A program made the position numbers and the translations under genes. A DNA stretch of 64,000 bases from Pseudozobellia sp. WGM2. Lineage in GTDB: Bacteria; Bacteroidota; Bacteroidia; Flavobacteriales; Flavobacteriaceae. The stretch is from the NCBI RefSeq assembly GCF_017810075.1, contig NZ_JADNYK010000007.1, positions 124,001 to 188,000 on the forward strand. Direction: 5' to 3'. Position 1 is the stretch's first letter; every line of letters starts with the position of its first letter. This document shows, piece after piece, positions 10,043 through 18,241 of the stretch. The notes beneath the pieces are model-generated. The model saw only the letters and a list, made by a program, of their open reading frames with translations, had not been told where the DNA came from and made no database searches.

Positions 10043-11158
10043 TTATCCTCCCATATTTTCGTCTTTGACAATTGCGTTCCAAACCTTGATTTTATCTTGA
10101 GCTTCTATTCCAGATTTAACCTCGACGTAAATACCATCGCTGATTCCCAACTCGATATCTTTTCGCTCAAATTGCTGTCCGGCATTTTCAATTTCAACAT
10201 AAGGCTTCTTGGTTTCACCATCATACTGCACAAGAGCTTCTTTGATAGCCAGCACACTGTCGGCCTTTGCCAAAATCACGGAAGCATTGGCACTTAGCCC
10301 GGCACGAATAAAAACAGAGTCCTGTTTCTCCAAAGTTCCTTTAATCTCAAATTGAATGGCACCGTTCTCTTCATTTCCCTTTGGGGCTATATAATCCAAT
10401 ACCGCATCAAATATTTTGCCCTCTAAGGCGCCGACCGTAATTTCAAGCGGCAGGTTTTCTTTAATTTTGCCAACTTCACTTTCGTCTACCTTTCCCTCAA
10501 AAATCATTTTGTCTACGTCTGCAATAGCTGCTATGGTAGTACCCTCGTTAAAGTTGTTACTTTCGATAACTTGGTTGCCCACCTCAACAGGCACTTCTAG
10601 CACCATACCGCTGACCGTAGCCCTAATTTGAGTATTGGCCGCATTGCCATAACCTCGGGCGGTACCCGTTTTAACAATTTCATATCTTTTATTGGCAGCT
10701 GCATAGGCCTGTTTACCTTGATCATATGAAACCTGAGCACGTTCTAAATCAACTTTGGAAATCACCCCTTTACCAAATAGGGACTTTTGACGATCTAAGT
10801 TTCTCAGCTGATCATCTAAATTAATTTTAGCTTCATCAATGGAATTTCTGGCGTCGTTCAATGCCGATAGATTAGGCACCACCTTAATTTGACACAACAA
10901 ATCGCCCGATTTAACAAAATCGCCACCCTCAACAAAAACCTCTTCAATTACCCCTGAAATATTGGGCTTGATAAGTACTTCTTCTAAAGGAAGAATACTA
11001 CCCGTTGCCATGGTCTTTTTGACTATCGTTTTCTTAGAAGCCTGCTCGGTTTCATAGGTGATAGGGTCTTCCGCATTCTTCTTGTACAAATAGTACATAG
11101 CCCCACCAAAAGTGACCACAATGAGTATTAGTATTATTCTGGTTACAGTCTTTTTCAT
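10043..11158 (-). CDS. Periplasmic adaptor, MacA/HlyD type (first copy)
   Basis: A 371-residue membrane fusion protein. It has an N-terminal anchor helix (about 6-25), the lipoyl half-motif around 50-90 (PNISGVIEEVFVEGGDFVKS), an alpha hairpin (about 97-160), the returning half (SGMVLEVPVEVGNQVI) and beta-barrel domains. It is homologous along its length to the adaptor at 5553-6692 but lacks that copy's acidic C-terminal tail. About 100 non-coding bases separate it from the ATPase gene, the widest gap inside the operon, so an internal promoter there is possible. Confidence 0.93.
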   Translation of the reverse strand: MKKTVTRIILILIVVTFGGAMYYLYKKNAEDPITYETEQASKKTIVKKTMATGSILPLEEVLIKPNISGVIEEVFVEGGDFVKSGDLLCQIKVVPNLSALNDARNSIDEAKINLDDQLRNLDRQKSLFGKGVISKVDLERAQVSYDQGKQAYAAANKRYEIVKTGTARGYGNAANTQIRATVSGMVLEVPVEVGNQVIESNNFNEGTTIAAIADVDKMIFEGKVDESEVGKIKENLPLEITVGALEGKIFDAVLDYIAPKGNEENGAIQFEIKGTLEKQDSVFIRAGLSANASVILAKADSVLAIKEALVQYDGETKKPYVEIENAGQQFERKDIELGISDGIYVEVKSGIEAQDKIKVWNAIVKDENMGG

Positions 11159-11224
11159 GTTGATTGATGTTTAGTACTTATAATTCTATTTTGTTTTCTA
11201 AGTTGTTGTAATTATGGTTAGCCC

Positions 11225-12484
11225 TCACTCGGTTCGCAAAGCATCTATCGGCCTTACTTTTATAGCACTTTGAGCGGGAATAAAACCAGCGAAAAGACCT
11301 GAAATTATTAATATGGCCAATGCCCCTATGACCACACCAAGCCCAACACTAGGATTGGCGAACATATCTACCGGGCCGTTCATGTCTAATAAGGTATTGA
11401 TACCATAGATAAAAAGAGCTCCCAAGGTAATACCTGCCATACCCGAAATAATCGTCAGAAAAATGGATTCCATTAAAATCTGAAGTTTTATAGACCAAGG
11501 ATCTTCTCCTAAAGCCCGTCGGATACCGATTTCTTTGGTACGTTCCTTTACTACGATAAGCATAATGTTACTTACACCTATCACCCCGGAAAGCAATACC
11601 AAAATCCCCACGAAATAGGCAACGAACCGAAGTGCCCCGAACAAACTTTGTACCCTTTGAAATTGCTCGTAAAGGTCGAAATGACCAACCGCCCTTTGAT
11701 CATCAGGGTGCACTTTGTGATTTTCTTTGACCACACCCATAATATTATTTTTGATACTCGTAATAGAGGTGCCGTCGTTAGCAGTTATTGCCATCCACCC
11801 TACATCGGTACCACGATTAAAAGCCTGAGAGAAAGAAGTAAAAGGCACAAAAATTTGTTTCTGGCCTTCTTCCCCATCGCCGTCGTTACTTTTCTTCTTA
11901 TAAACCCCAACGACCAAAAAATTCACGCCTTGAATCTTAATGTAAGTGCCCAATGCGTCTTCACCTTTATCGTAAAGACCATTCTTGACACCTTCCCCAA
12001 TTATGGCAATCTTTCTTTTTTCATTAATGTCGCTGTAATTGATAAACCGCCCGTCGATAATACTCATTGGGTCTTGCTTGATAATCTCAGGATAATCACC
12101 GTAGACATTATAAGCCCCTGTACGCAACCCTCGAACCACATTATTGGCTCCCCCAAAACCGCCTAATTGATTTCTGGGTGATATAAAACGAAGATTGGGC
12201 ACCTTATCTCGAATAGCCTGCACATCTTCGGTCTTAAAAAGAAAACTTCGCCCTTTTGGTAGGCCCTTATAAGCTTTTGTAGTAGCTCTTGACCACATGA
12301 ACATGGTGTTCGTTGCGATATCACCAAAATCTTGCATTATACCGTTTTCAAGACCTTTTCCCGCAGACAACAGAATAATGAGAATAAAAATACCCCAGAA
12401 GACCCCAAAAGCAGTAAGAACAGTTCTGAACCAATTACCGGTCAAAACCTCTAAAATTTCTTTCCATCTATCTTTATTGAACAT
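11225..12484 (-). CDS. MacB-like ABC transporter permease (type B, first module)
   Basis: A 419-residue MacB_PCD/FtsX permease with one N-terminal TM, a periplasmic domain and three C-terminal TMs. KERTKEIGIRRALGEDP lies in the coupling loop and the protein ends FIPAQSAIKVRPIDALRTE. The N-terminal segment WKEILEVLTGNWFRTVLTAFGV-like and the periplasmic start pair it with the permease at 6751-8013 as type B. It follows the type A permease by 33 bases. The likely unit is an A/B heterodimer driven by the shared ATPase. Confidence 0.93.
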   Translation of the reverse strand: MFNKDRWKEILEVLTGNWFRTVLTAFGVFWGIFILIILLSAGKGLENGIMQDFGDIATNTMFMWSRATTKAYKGLPKGRSFLFKTEDVQAIRDKVPNLRFISPRNQLGGFGGANNVVRGLRTGAYNVYGDYPEIIKQDPMSIIDGRFINYSDINEKRKIAIIGEGVKNGLYDKGEDALGTYIKIQGVNFLVVGVYKKKSNDGDGEEGQKQIFVPFTSFSQAFNRGTDVGWMAITANDGTSITSIKNNIMGVVKENHKVHPDDQRAVGHFDLYEQFQRVQSLFGALRFVAYFVGILVLLSGVIGVSNIMLIVVKERTKEIGIRRALGEDPWSIKLQILMESIFLTIISGMAGITLGALFIYGINTLLDMNGPVDMFANPSVGLGVVIGALAILIISGLFAGFIPAQSAIKVRPIDALRTE

Positions 12485-12517
12485 ATTCTTTGAAATTAAG
12501 AGTCTACTCTTTTCAAC

Positions 12518-13762
12518 TTATTCATCTCTAAGTGCATCAATGGTATGAATATTGGCAGCCCTCCATGCCGGAAAAAAACCGGCAATTGCGCCCGCAAGAA
12601 TTAGAACAAAAACCGTTGATACTGCGACAGGAAAGTTGACCGAGGGGTTCATTACATAATCTACCTCGATATGTGGGCCCGCAATTTCTAATAGTGCCAT
12701 ACTAAGAATGAGACCCGTGAATCCCGAAATTGCGGTAATAAATATCGATTCATGAAGAATCATACCTACTATCGACCATGGTTTGGCCCCTAACGCCTTT
12801 CTGATTCCGATTTCTTTGGTGCGTTCGCGTACCACTATCAACATGATGTTACTAACACCCACAACACCTGCAATTATGGTACAGATACCCACGAACCAAA
12901 AGAACAGCTTAATATTGTCGGTAAGGCTATAAAACCGCTTTGCCTCTTCAAGGGCACTCCAGACAAAGATGGCATTAGTATCATCAGGTGCGACTGTATG
13001 GGCTTGCTGTAGATATGAAAGTAGATTGCTCTTGAACCTTATGGAGTTGGCTACGGCTTCATCAAAGTTTTCTGCCATGGGTAAGGTGTACGCCAAATTA
13101 TTGACACGATCACCTCCATTAAAAACTCGCTGTGCCGTGCTCTTCGGAATAAAAATTCGCTCTTCTTCACGATCTTCGGTTTCACCGAACAAACCGATAA
13201 TTTTAAAGGGGATACCAGAAATCTCGATAAATTCGCCCATAGGAGTTTCCACTTCGTGAAATACATCTTTCGCTATTTTATTGCCGATAACGGCAACTTT
13301 GGCAGTATTAACTTCATCTTGATAACTGATAAACCTGCCTTCGGACATTTTAGCGTTCTCAATTTGCTGAAATTGATAGGAAACCCCCTGAACCCCATAA
13401 ACCAAAGCTTCATTACCATAATTAACCGCAACGTTACGAACAAAAATTCTGGGAGATTTTAGTTCGATATCATCTTTTAAAAGTTCAGCAGAAAATTCAT
13501 AGTCAGAATTTCGGAGCTCTATATTTCTACCAGGGTTCAGCCCTTTGTACTCTTTAGTAGTCGTACCCGGCCAAACCCATACGCTCGTGGCCGCATCTTG
13601 TGCAAACTCGTTGGCGATTCCATTTCTGAAACCTTGACCAAAACCCAATAAAATAACGAGTATGAAAATTCCCGAAGCAACGGAGAGTCCCGTGAGAAAC
13701 GTCCGTAGCTTATTTTTACGGATTGTATCAAAGATTTCTTGCCACCTTTCGATGTCGAACAT
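12518..13762 (-). CDS. MacB-like ABC transporter permease (type A, first module)
   Basis: A 414-residue MacB_PCD/FtsX permease and the first gene of the eight-gene efflux operon. It shows the usual four-TM layout, the loop RERTKEIGIRKALGAKP and the C-terminal FFPAWRAANIHTIDALRDE. Its N-terminus (WQEIFDTIRKNKLRTFLTG) is nearly the same as that of the type A permease at 8015-9244. The 100 bases upstream (13763-13862) should hold the operon promoter, but I could not see a convincing TAnnTTTG element there. Confidence 0.93.
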   Translation of the reverse strand: MFDIERWQEIFDTIRKNKLRTFLTGLSVASGIFILVILLGFGQGFRNGIANEFAQDAATSVWVWPGTTTKEYKGLNPGRNIELRNSDYEFSAELLKDDIELKSPRIFVRNVAVNYGNEALVYGVQGVSYQFQQIENAKMSEGRFISYQDEVNTAKVAVIGNKIAKDVFHEVETPMGEFIEISGIPFKIIGLFGETEDREEERIFIPKSTAQRVFNGGDRVNNLAYTLPMAENFDEAVANSIRFKSNLLSYLQQAHTVAPDDTNAIFVWSALEEAKRFYSLTDNIKLFFWFVGICTIIAGVVGVSNIMLIVVRERTKEIGIRKALGAKPWSIVGMILHESIFITAISGFTGLILSMALLEIAGPHIEVDYVMNPSVNFPVAVSTVFVLILAGAIAGFFPAWRAANIHTIDALRDE

Positions 13763-13862
13763 GTGATTGATTTATTGATTGATGAACACGACTAGGGGAA
13801 ATCGTGCATCTATAAGACTGTTCAGAAATCGTATTGTTACAGATAAACTACTAAAAGAAATG

Positions 13863-14096
13863 TTAAATTTTTCTTGAGGCCTTGGGCCTCATCTTTTTAT
13901 AAATAAAGTAGAAAAGACCTGCAACCAATATATAAGGTATCGCCATCAGGTATACAATACCATTATTTACACCTTCGGCAACATCGGTATTGCCATTGCT
14001 TTCTAGAACCGCTCTACACATAGCACACTGCGCCTCTATGAATTGCGGCGATGTAAGTAGAAGTGCGAATATGAAAATATTAAAAGAGCGTTTCAT
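13863..14096 (-). CDS. Small membrane protein with CxxC, oxidase-assembly cluster
   Basis: A 77-residue protein that I cannot assign to a named family. It has a probable signal peptide (1-22), then a C24-A-M-C27 pair just after the predicted cleavage site, a short polar stretch (LESNGNTDVAEGVNNG), one TM helix (about 48-66) and a basic tail (KKMRPKASRK). The topology puts the CxxC in the periplasm next to the membrane. It lies 19 bases after the DUF420 gene and downstream of SCO, so a role in copper or thiol handling for cytochrome oxidase is a reasonable inference but not shown. Confidence 0.75.
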   Translation of the reverse strand: MKRSFNIFIFALLLTSPQFIEAQCAMCRAVLESNGNTDVAEGVNNGIVYLMAIPYILVAGLFYFIYKKMRPKASRKI

Positions 14097-14115
14097 TATT
14101 TAAACTATTTTAAAC

Positions 14116-14655
14116 TTAAACTGGGTAATAGGGAGCTATCAACAAGTAGACCACAACCCCGGTAATTGCAACATAAAGCCATAAAGGAAAGGTTATCGAA
14201 GCCCACTTTCTGTGTCTTTCAAAATTTTCTAAATAAGCAAAGGAATAGGTCTTTAAAACCAAAGGGATAATGGCTACCGACAGAAGAATATGGGTAATCA
14301 GAATGAAATAATAAATATATTTGATCATACCCTCACCGCCAAAAGTAGTGGACTCCGAAGTCATATGATAAGCAATGTACATCACCAAAAAAAGCAACGA
14401 TAGCCCGATACAAATATTCATCAGAAATTGGTGCAATTTTTTTTTGCCTTTCAGTATCGCCCATACTGCACAACAGAGTATCAAGGCAGTCAAACCATTA
14501 ATCGAGGCGTAAATGGGCGGCAGAAAACCCAAACGCTCAACATCTGGAATCTTTACACCAAACAATAGTGCAACAACAACTGGCACTACGATAGACACTA
14601 CTGTAATCAGTTTGTTAAACTTTTTCTCCTTTACTGAAACACTATGACTATCCAT
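14116..14655 (-). CDS. DUF420 membrane protein, CtaM/YozB-like
   Basis: A 179-residue protein with five predicted TM helices and conserved-looking His residues in or near membrane segments (YHMTSE, THILLSV, ERHRKWA), typical of DUF420. Bacillus subtilis CtaM (YozB), of the same family, is needed for heme-copper oxidase activity (family knowledge). Its start codon shares one base with the SCO stop (TAATG), indicating tight coupling. The gene belongs to the oxidase-assembly group here. Confidence 0.85.
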   Translation of the reverse strand: MDSHSVSVKEKKFNKLITVVSIVVPVVVALLFGVKIPDVERLGFLPPIYASINGLTALILCCAVWAILKGKKKLHQFLMNICIGLSLLFLVMYIAYHMTSESTTFGGEGMIKYIYYFILITHILLSVAIIPLVLKTYSFAYLENFERHRKWASITFPLWLYVAITGVVVYLLIAPYYPV

Positions 14656-15383
14656 TATTCTTCTAACAACTTTTTTATATCCTCTTTTAGAATAGAAATC
14701 TGTTCTTTTTCGCCATGGTCATTCTCACCTTGGTTTTCAGTAATCGCCCCACGATAATAAATTATAGGGTTACCGAAATCATCTACCCGAGACCTCAAAT
14801 ACCCATTCTTATCTACCAATGCAAAAAGACCGGAATGCTCAAAGCCTCCAGGCGCATCTGACTTTTCAGCCGCAAAAATATTAAAGCCTTCATTAGCCAA
14901 TCGATAGATTTTTTTGCGATCACCAGTCATAAAATGCCAATCTAAATGGGTAACTCCGTTCTTCTCGGCATAGGCCTTTAAAACAGAAGGTGTATCTACA
15001 TTCGGGGTAATCGAAAAAGAAGCAATACCAAAATTGTTTTCAGCTTGAAATTCATTCTGCAAGGCAACTAAGTTTTCAGTCATTAACGGACAGATAGAGG
15101 GGCAGCTGGTAAAGAAAAAATCTACAACAAATACCTTCCCCCGGTAATCACCATCGCTAATCACCAAACTGTCTTGATTATAGAACTCAAAAGAAGGAAC
15201 CCGACGCTTTTTACCATCAGACAATACATAGGCCAACTCGCCCGAATTATCCTTTACGTTCATGCGGTCGTTCTCCACAATAGTTCCGGTATTTACCCTA
15301 TCAACTATTCTCGGAATGAAAATAATACCGAAAATCAATATAATCAGAGAAACCCAAACGTATGTATATTTATTCTTTTTCAC
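14655..15383 (-). CDS. SCO1/SenC family copper chaperone for cytochrome oxidase
   Basis: A 242-residue protein anchored by one N-terminal TM (about 8-26) with a periplasmic thioredoxin fold. The copper ligands are present: C94-x3-C98 in FTSCPSICPL and His183 in GGFEHSGLF. SCO proteins deliver copper to, or reduce, the CuA site of oxidase subunit II. Downstream it overlaps the DUF420 gene by one base; upstream, 39 bases away, is a related protein lacking these ligands. The CoxB that would receive copper is encoded at 43117-44205. Confidence 0.94.
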   Translation of the reverse strand: MKKNKYTYVWVSLIILIFGIIFIPRIVDRVNTGTIVENDRMNVKDNSGELAYVLSDGKKRRVPSFEFYNQDSLVISDGDYRGKVFVVDFFFTSCPSICPLMTENLVALQNEFQAENNFGIASFSITPNVDTPSVLKAYAEKNGVTHLDWHFMTGDRKKIYRLANEGFNIFAAEKSDAPGGFEHSGLFALVDKNGYLRSRVDDFGNPIIYYRGAITENQGENDHGEKEQISILKEDIKKLLEE

Positions 15384-15422
15384 AGAATTAATTCTTCTTG
15401 TTCTTTAAACTAATGGTGATAG

Positions 15423-16052
15423 TTATCGGGTTGCATTATTTTTCTTTAATGCCAACCGATATTCAGCCAATATAATTTTAACGTCATCTACCATCTTATT
15501 ATTTAAATCGGCCACTGAACTTGTATTATAACCGTATTTTACGGTCTCATCTACATCATCTGTTCTTCCCCTTAAATTCAAATCTTTATCAATAATAAAA
15601 ACATTGGGAGAGCTTAAATCTTCAGCAAGGGCCATACCTGTATTCAAGGAAGAAAAATAAGTTGAAATTTCATTCTTGGTCATTTGAACGAAATGCCACT
15701 TTGATACATCACTGAATTTACCTAACTCTTTCTTCAGTTCTTTTATTTTCTCCTCATTATTCTCACCGACTACCATTACAAACTGAAAATCTTTGAACTC
15801 AAAAAACCGTTTATAGATTTTCTCATTAAGATTAGAGGCATTTCCTTTTTTTGTGAGGAGGTCATTACCCAAGAAACCCAAAATAGTAATCTTATCTTTA
15901 AGAATAACGGGTTTATCAGTTTGGTTTACCTCCTCAATATTTTCGGTAAGAATAGGCAGTTTACCAAAATTATTGACTCCTGAGGCAAAGAAAAGGTAAG
16001 CCACTATAGGAAATATGAAAAGTATAACAAGAACAATGGTCTTTTTCATCAA
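15423..16052 (-). CDS. Cysteine-free SCO-like membrane-anchored protein
   Basis: A 209-residue protein with an N-terminal TM (about 4-24) and a periplasmic domain. Its C-terminal part NVFIIDKDLNLRGRTDD parallels LFALVDKNGYLRSRVDD of the neighbouring SCO protein, and both then end in a helix leading to the C-terminus. The place where SCO has CxxxC reads ITILGFLGNDLLTKKG, and the protein contains no cysteine at all, so it cannot bind copper the SCO way. It is intact, not a pseudogene by reading frame. I infer a divergent SCO paralogue with a structural or regulatory role; it could also be an unrelated thioredoxin-fold protein. Confidence 0.7.
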   Translation of the reverse strand: MMKKTIVLVILFIFPIVAYLFFASGVNNFGKLPILTENIEEVNQTDKPVILKDKITILGFLGNDLLTKKGNASNLNEKIYKRFFEFKDFQFVMVVGENNEEKIKELKKELGKFSDVSKWHFVQMTKNEISTYFSSLNTGMALAEDLSSPNVFIIDKDLNLRGRTDDVDETVKYGYNTSSVADLNNKMVDDVKIILAEYRLALKKNNATR

Positions 16053-16090
16053 ATGATTAGATATTACCAGAAATCAGCGGGTACAAAAAT

Positions 16091-16117
16091 AAAAAAGACG
16101 GTCGTGAAACCGTCTTA
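16091..16117 (-). terminator. Intrinsic terminator after the subunit IV gene
   Basis: On the minus strand, AAGACGGT and ACCGTCTT pair around TTCACG and are followed by TTTTTTATTTTTG. It lies about 30 bases after the subunit IV stop and before the SCO-like gene, splitting oxidase subunits from assembly genes. Confidence 0.85.
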
Positions 16118-16147
16118 GTAAGCTGTTAATTTATACTAAATCAAGAC

Positions 16148-16531
16148 TTAGAAATTCCACTTGATAAAGCCGTCCTTATAAACGTTATATACGTAGTCTG
16201 CTTCGAACAAAAGAATAAATACCAAATAGGCTACCAAGAAAATCGGTGTCCAGACAATGGCCCTTCTCAATGCCGTTTTCTCATCACGTAGGTGCATAAA
16301 ATCCCAAGCGATGTAATATGCTTTTACCAATGTTAGAATAATAAATATCCAATTCAGCAACTTCATCCCTAAAAAGTAAGAATGAGTTAAGGCATGGGGT
16401 TTATAGATACCCAATACCACCTCTACTGCCGTTACTATGGACAAAAAAATAAGTACACCCCAAATTTTTTGGGTATTGCTCTTAAATTTCAAGAGCCCTC
16501 TAAAGATTTCAAGTTTCTGATCGTGTGCCAT
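16148..16531 (-). CDS. Cytochrome c oxidase subunit IV-type protein
   Basis: A 127-residue protein with three predicted TM helices (about 21-42, 52-75, 88-112), matching the prokaryotic COX4 family of heme-copper oxidases. WDFMHLRDEK follows the second TM, typical of the family. It is a small accessory subunit of the aa3 enzyme in the inner membrane. It lies 38 bases downstream of coxC on the same strand and is followed by a terminator. Confidence 0.88.
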   Translation of the reverse strand: MAHDQKLEIFRGLLKFKSNTQKIWGVLIFLSIVTAVEVVLGIYKPHALTHSYFLGMKLLNWIFIILTLVKAYYIAWDFMHLRDEKTALRRAIVWTPIFLVAYLVFILLFEADYVYNVYKDGFIKWNF

Positions 16532-16569
16532 TATTTCAATATTTCTTTATAATCGTTAGACTTGACTAA

Positions 16570-17559
16570 TTAAACCAGATAGAAGAATGTGAATACAAAT
16601 ACCCATACCAAATCTACAAAGTGCCAGTAAAGGCCAACCTTCTCAACCATTTCGTAATGGCCTCTTCGCTCATAAGTTCCTAATATAACATTGAAAAATA
16701 TGATTACATTGATAACCACCCCTGAGAATACGTGAAAACCGTGAAACCCGGTTATAAAGAAAAAGAAATCTGCAAATAACCGACTACCATATTCATTTCT
16801 GACAAGATTTGCTCCTTGAACAACGATTTTTCCATCTTTAATTTTTTCTAAGGATTGCTCTCTGGTCAACAAAGTTTTCTCACCTGACTTCTCACCTTCC
16901 TGTAAAATTGCCTCAGTTCGTATAAGAATACTTGGGTTGGCTAAAAAACCTTCACGAACCTCATCTAAAGAAAAGCTCGGCCTAGAACCTTCATCATAAA
17001 ACCATACCCCATTTTTGCGTTCATGCTCGGTTCTCTCACTCGGAATTATCTTTGAAAAATCGGCCAATGCAGCACGTTCACCGGTTTCAGCATCTACGAA
17101 TTGAAGTATTCTACCTCCTTTGGTCTCGATAGCACCATAATCACCTTTAATGAAAGTAGCCCACTCCCAAGCTTGTGAACCAACAAAGATAGCACCGCCG
17201 ATAATAGTTAAGAACATATACCAGATTACAGCGTTCTGCTTCATTTTATGGCCAGCATCTACCGCCAAAACCATAGTCACAGAAGACATAATCAAGATGA
17301 AGGTCATGAAAGCCACGTAAATCATGGGGTAATTTCCATGAAAAAACGGTACGTGTGTGAACACCTCGTCCGCAATAGGCCAGGTCTCAATAAATTTAAA
17401 TCTAGAAAAGCCATATGCGGCCAAAAAACCAGAAAAAGTCAAGGCATCGGAAACAATGAAAAACCACATCATCATTTTGCCATAACTTGCCCCTAGAGGT
17501 TGATTACCACCTCCCCAGACGTTTTCTTCACCCGTACCAGTTGTTACCGTAGAATCCAT
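16570..17559 (-). CDS. coxC: Cytochrome c oxidase subunit III, with long insertion
   Basis: A 329-residue subunit III. The N-terminal part has PLGASYGKMMMWFFIVSDALTF-like and later SQAWEW (128-133), and the C-terminal part has FITGFHGFHVFSG and LYWHFVDLVWVFVF, all core subunit III motifs. Between them, about residues 140-258 form a hydrophilic insertion (with GVWFYDEGSRPSF and LTREQSLEKI) that usual subunit III proteins lack. The frame is open throughout and no splicing motif is evident, so the insertion seems part of the protein. It likely faces one side of the membrane near the supercomplex interface (inference). Confidence 0.92.
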   Translation of the reverse strand: MDSTVTTGTGEENVWGGGNQPLGASYGKMMMWFFIVSDALTFSGFLAAYGFSRFKFIETWPIADEVFTHVPFFHGNYPMIYVAFMTFILIMSSVTMVLAVDAGHKMKQNAVIWYMFLTIIGGAIFVGSQAWEWATFIKGDYGAIETKGGRILQFVDAETGERAALADFSKIIPSERTEHERKNGVWFYDEGSRPSFSLDEVREGFLANPSILIRTEAILQEGEKSGEKTLLTREQSLEKIKDGKIVVQGANLVRNEYGSRLFADFFFFITGFHGFHVFSGVVINVIIFFNVILGTYERRGHYEMVEKVGLYWHFVDLVWVFVFTFFYLV

Positions 17560-17587
17560 TTATTATAAAGTATGGTTAAAATTTGCA

Positions 17588-17595
17588 CAAATTTA
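17588..17595 (-). promoter_or_regulatory. Possible -7 element for coxC/subunit IV
   Basis: On the minus strand the spacer carries TAAATTTG, a full match to the Bacteroidota -7 consensus TAnnTTTG, 28 bases before the coxC start. The upstream element is weak (TTTCG instead of TTTG, about 18 bases away). Confidence 0.45.
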
Positions 17596-17655
17596 TAGTT
17601 TTCTCCCCTGAAACGAAAGCCGATTGTTAAGGAAAACCAACATTATTTTAATTTA

Positions 17656-18237
17656 TTATCCAACGAAATACATAAAGCCCATTAAATAAACCCATAAGAG
17701 GTCTAAAAAATGCCAAAATGTAGCTCCCAAGGTTAACCCTAAGTGCTCTTGAGCAGAATACTTACCCTTTAACTGACTATATAATACGACCGATAAAGAG
17801 ATTATGCCCGCAACAACGTGAACTATGTGAACCGTTGCGATCAAGAATATATATGACAACTTGATATTACTTGTAGGGCCCGTAAAGTAATAACCCTCAG
17901 CAACCATTTGAGAAAACCCATTAAACTGCATTACTATAAAAACAATGCCTAGGCCAAGAGTCACCAATAGCCAATTGGTGGTCATCTTTGTGTTGTTCTC
18001 TTGAATTGACCTTTTGGCGAATAAATAAGTAAAGCTACTAATGATTATGACCGCTGTACTTATAAAAAATGAACTTGGTAGTTGAAGCTCAGCGATCCAA
18101 TCTTCACGCGAACTACTTACGATGTAAGCACTTGTCCACCCTGCGAAGCCCATAATCAAGCTCACAATACCAAACCAAAGCATCATTTTCTTAGCTCGGT
18201 CGTTTTTTTCCTTTAGCGTACCTTGAGTTAAATCCAT
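17656..18237 (-). CDS. Cytochrome c oxidase subunit III family protein (short form)
   Basis: A 193-residue heme-copper oxidase subunit III family protein with five predicted TM helices. Core motifs present are KMMLWFGIVSL near the N-terminus, VHIVHVVAGI in the middle and LGLTLGATFWHFLDLLWVYLM at the end. It is the second subunit III-type gene here and lacks the long insertion of the 329-residue copy. The start is 4 bases after the ctaB stop, so the two are translationally linked. Confidence 0.9.
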   Translation of the reverse strand: MDLTQGTLKEKNDRAKKMMLWFGIVSLIMGFAGWTSAYIVSSSREDWIAELQLPSSFFISTAVIIISSFTYLFAKRSIQENNTKMTTNWLLVTLGLGIVFIVMQFNGFSQMVAEGYYFTGPTSNIKLSYIFLIATVHIVHVVAGIISLSVVLYSQLKGKYSAQEHLGLTLGATFWHFLDLLWVYLMGFMYFVG

Positions 18238-18241
18238 TAAT

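Noticed and set aside
16780-17140. Intein or mobile insertion in coxC
   Set aside because: No splice-junction Cys/Ser and HN motifs and no terminal repeats; the frame is simply longer.
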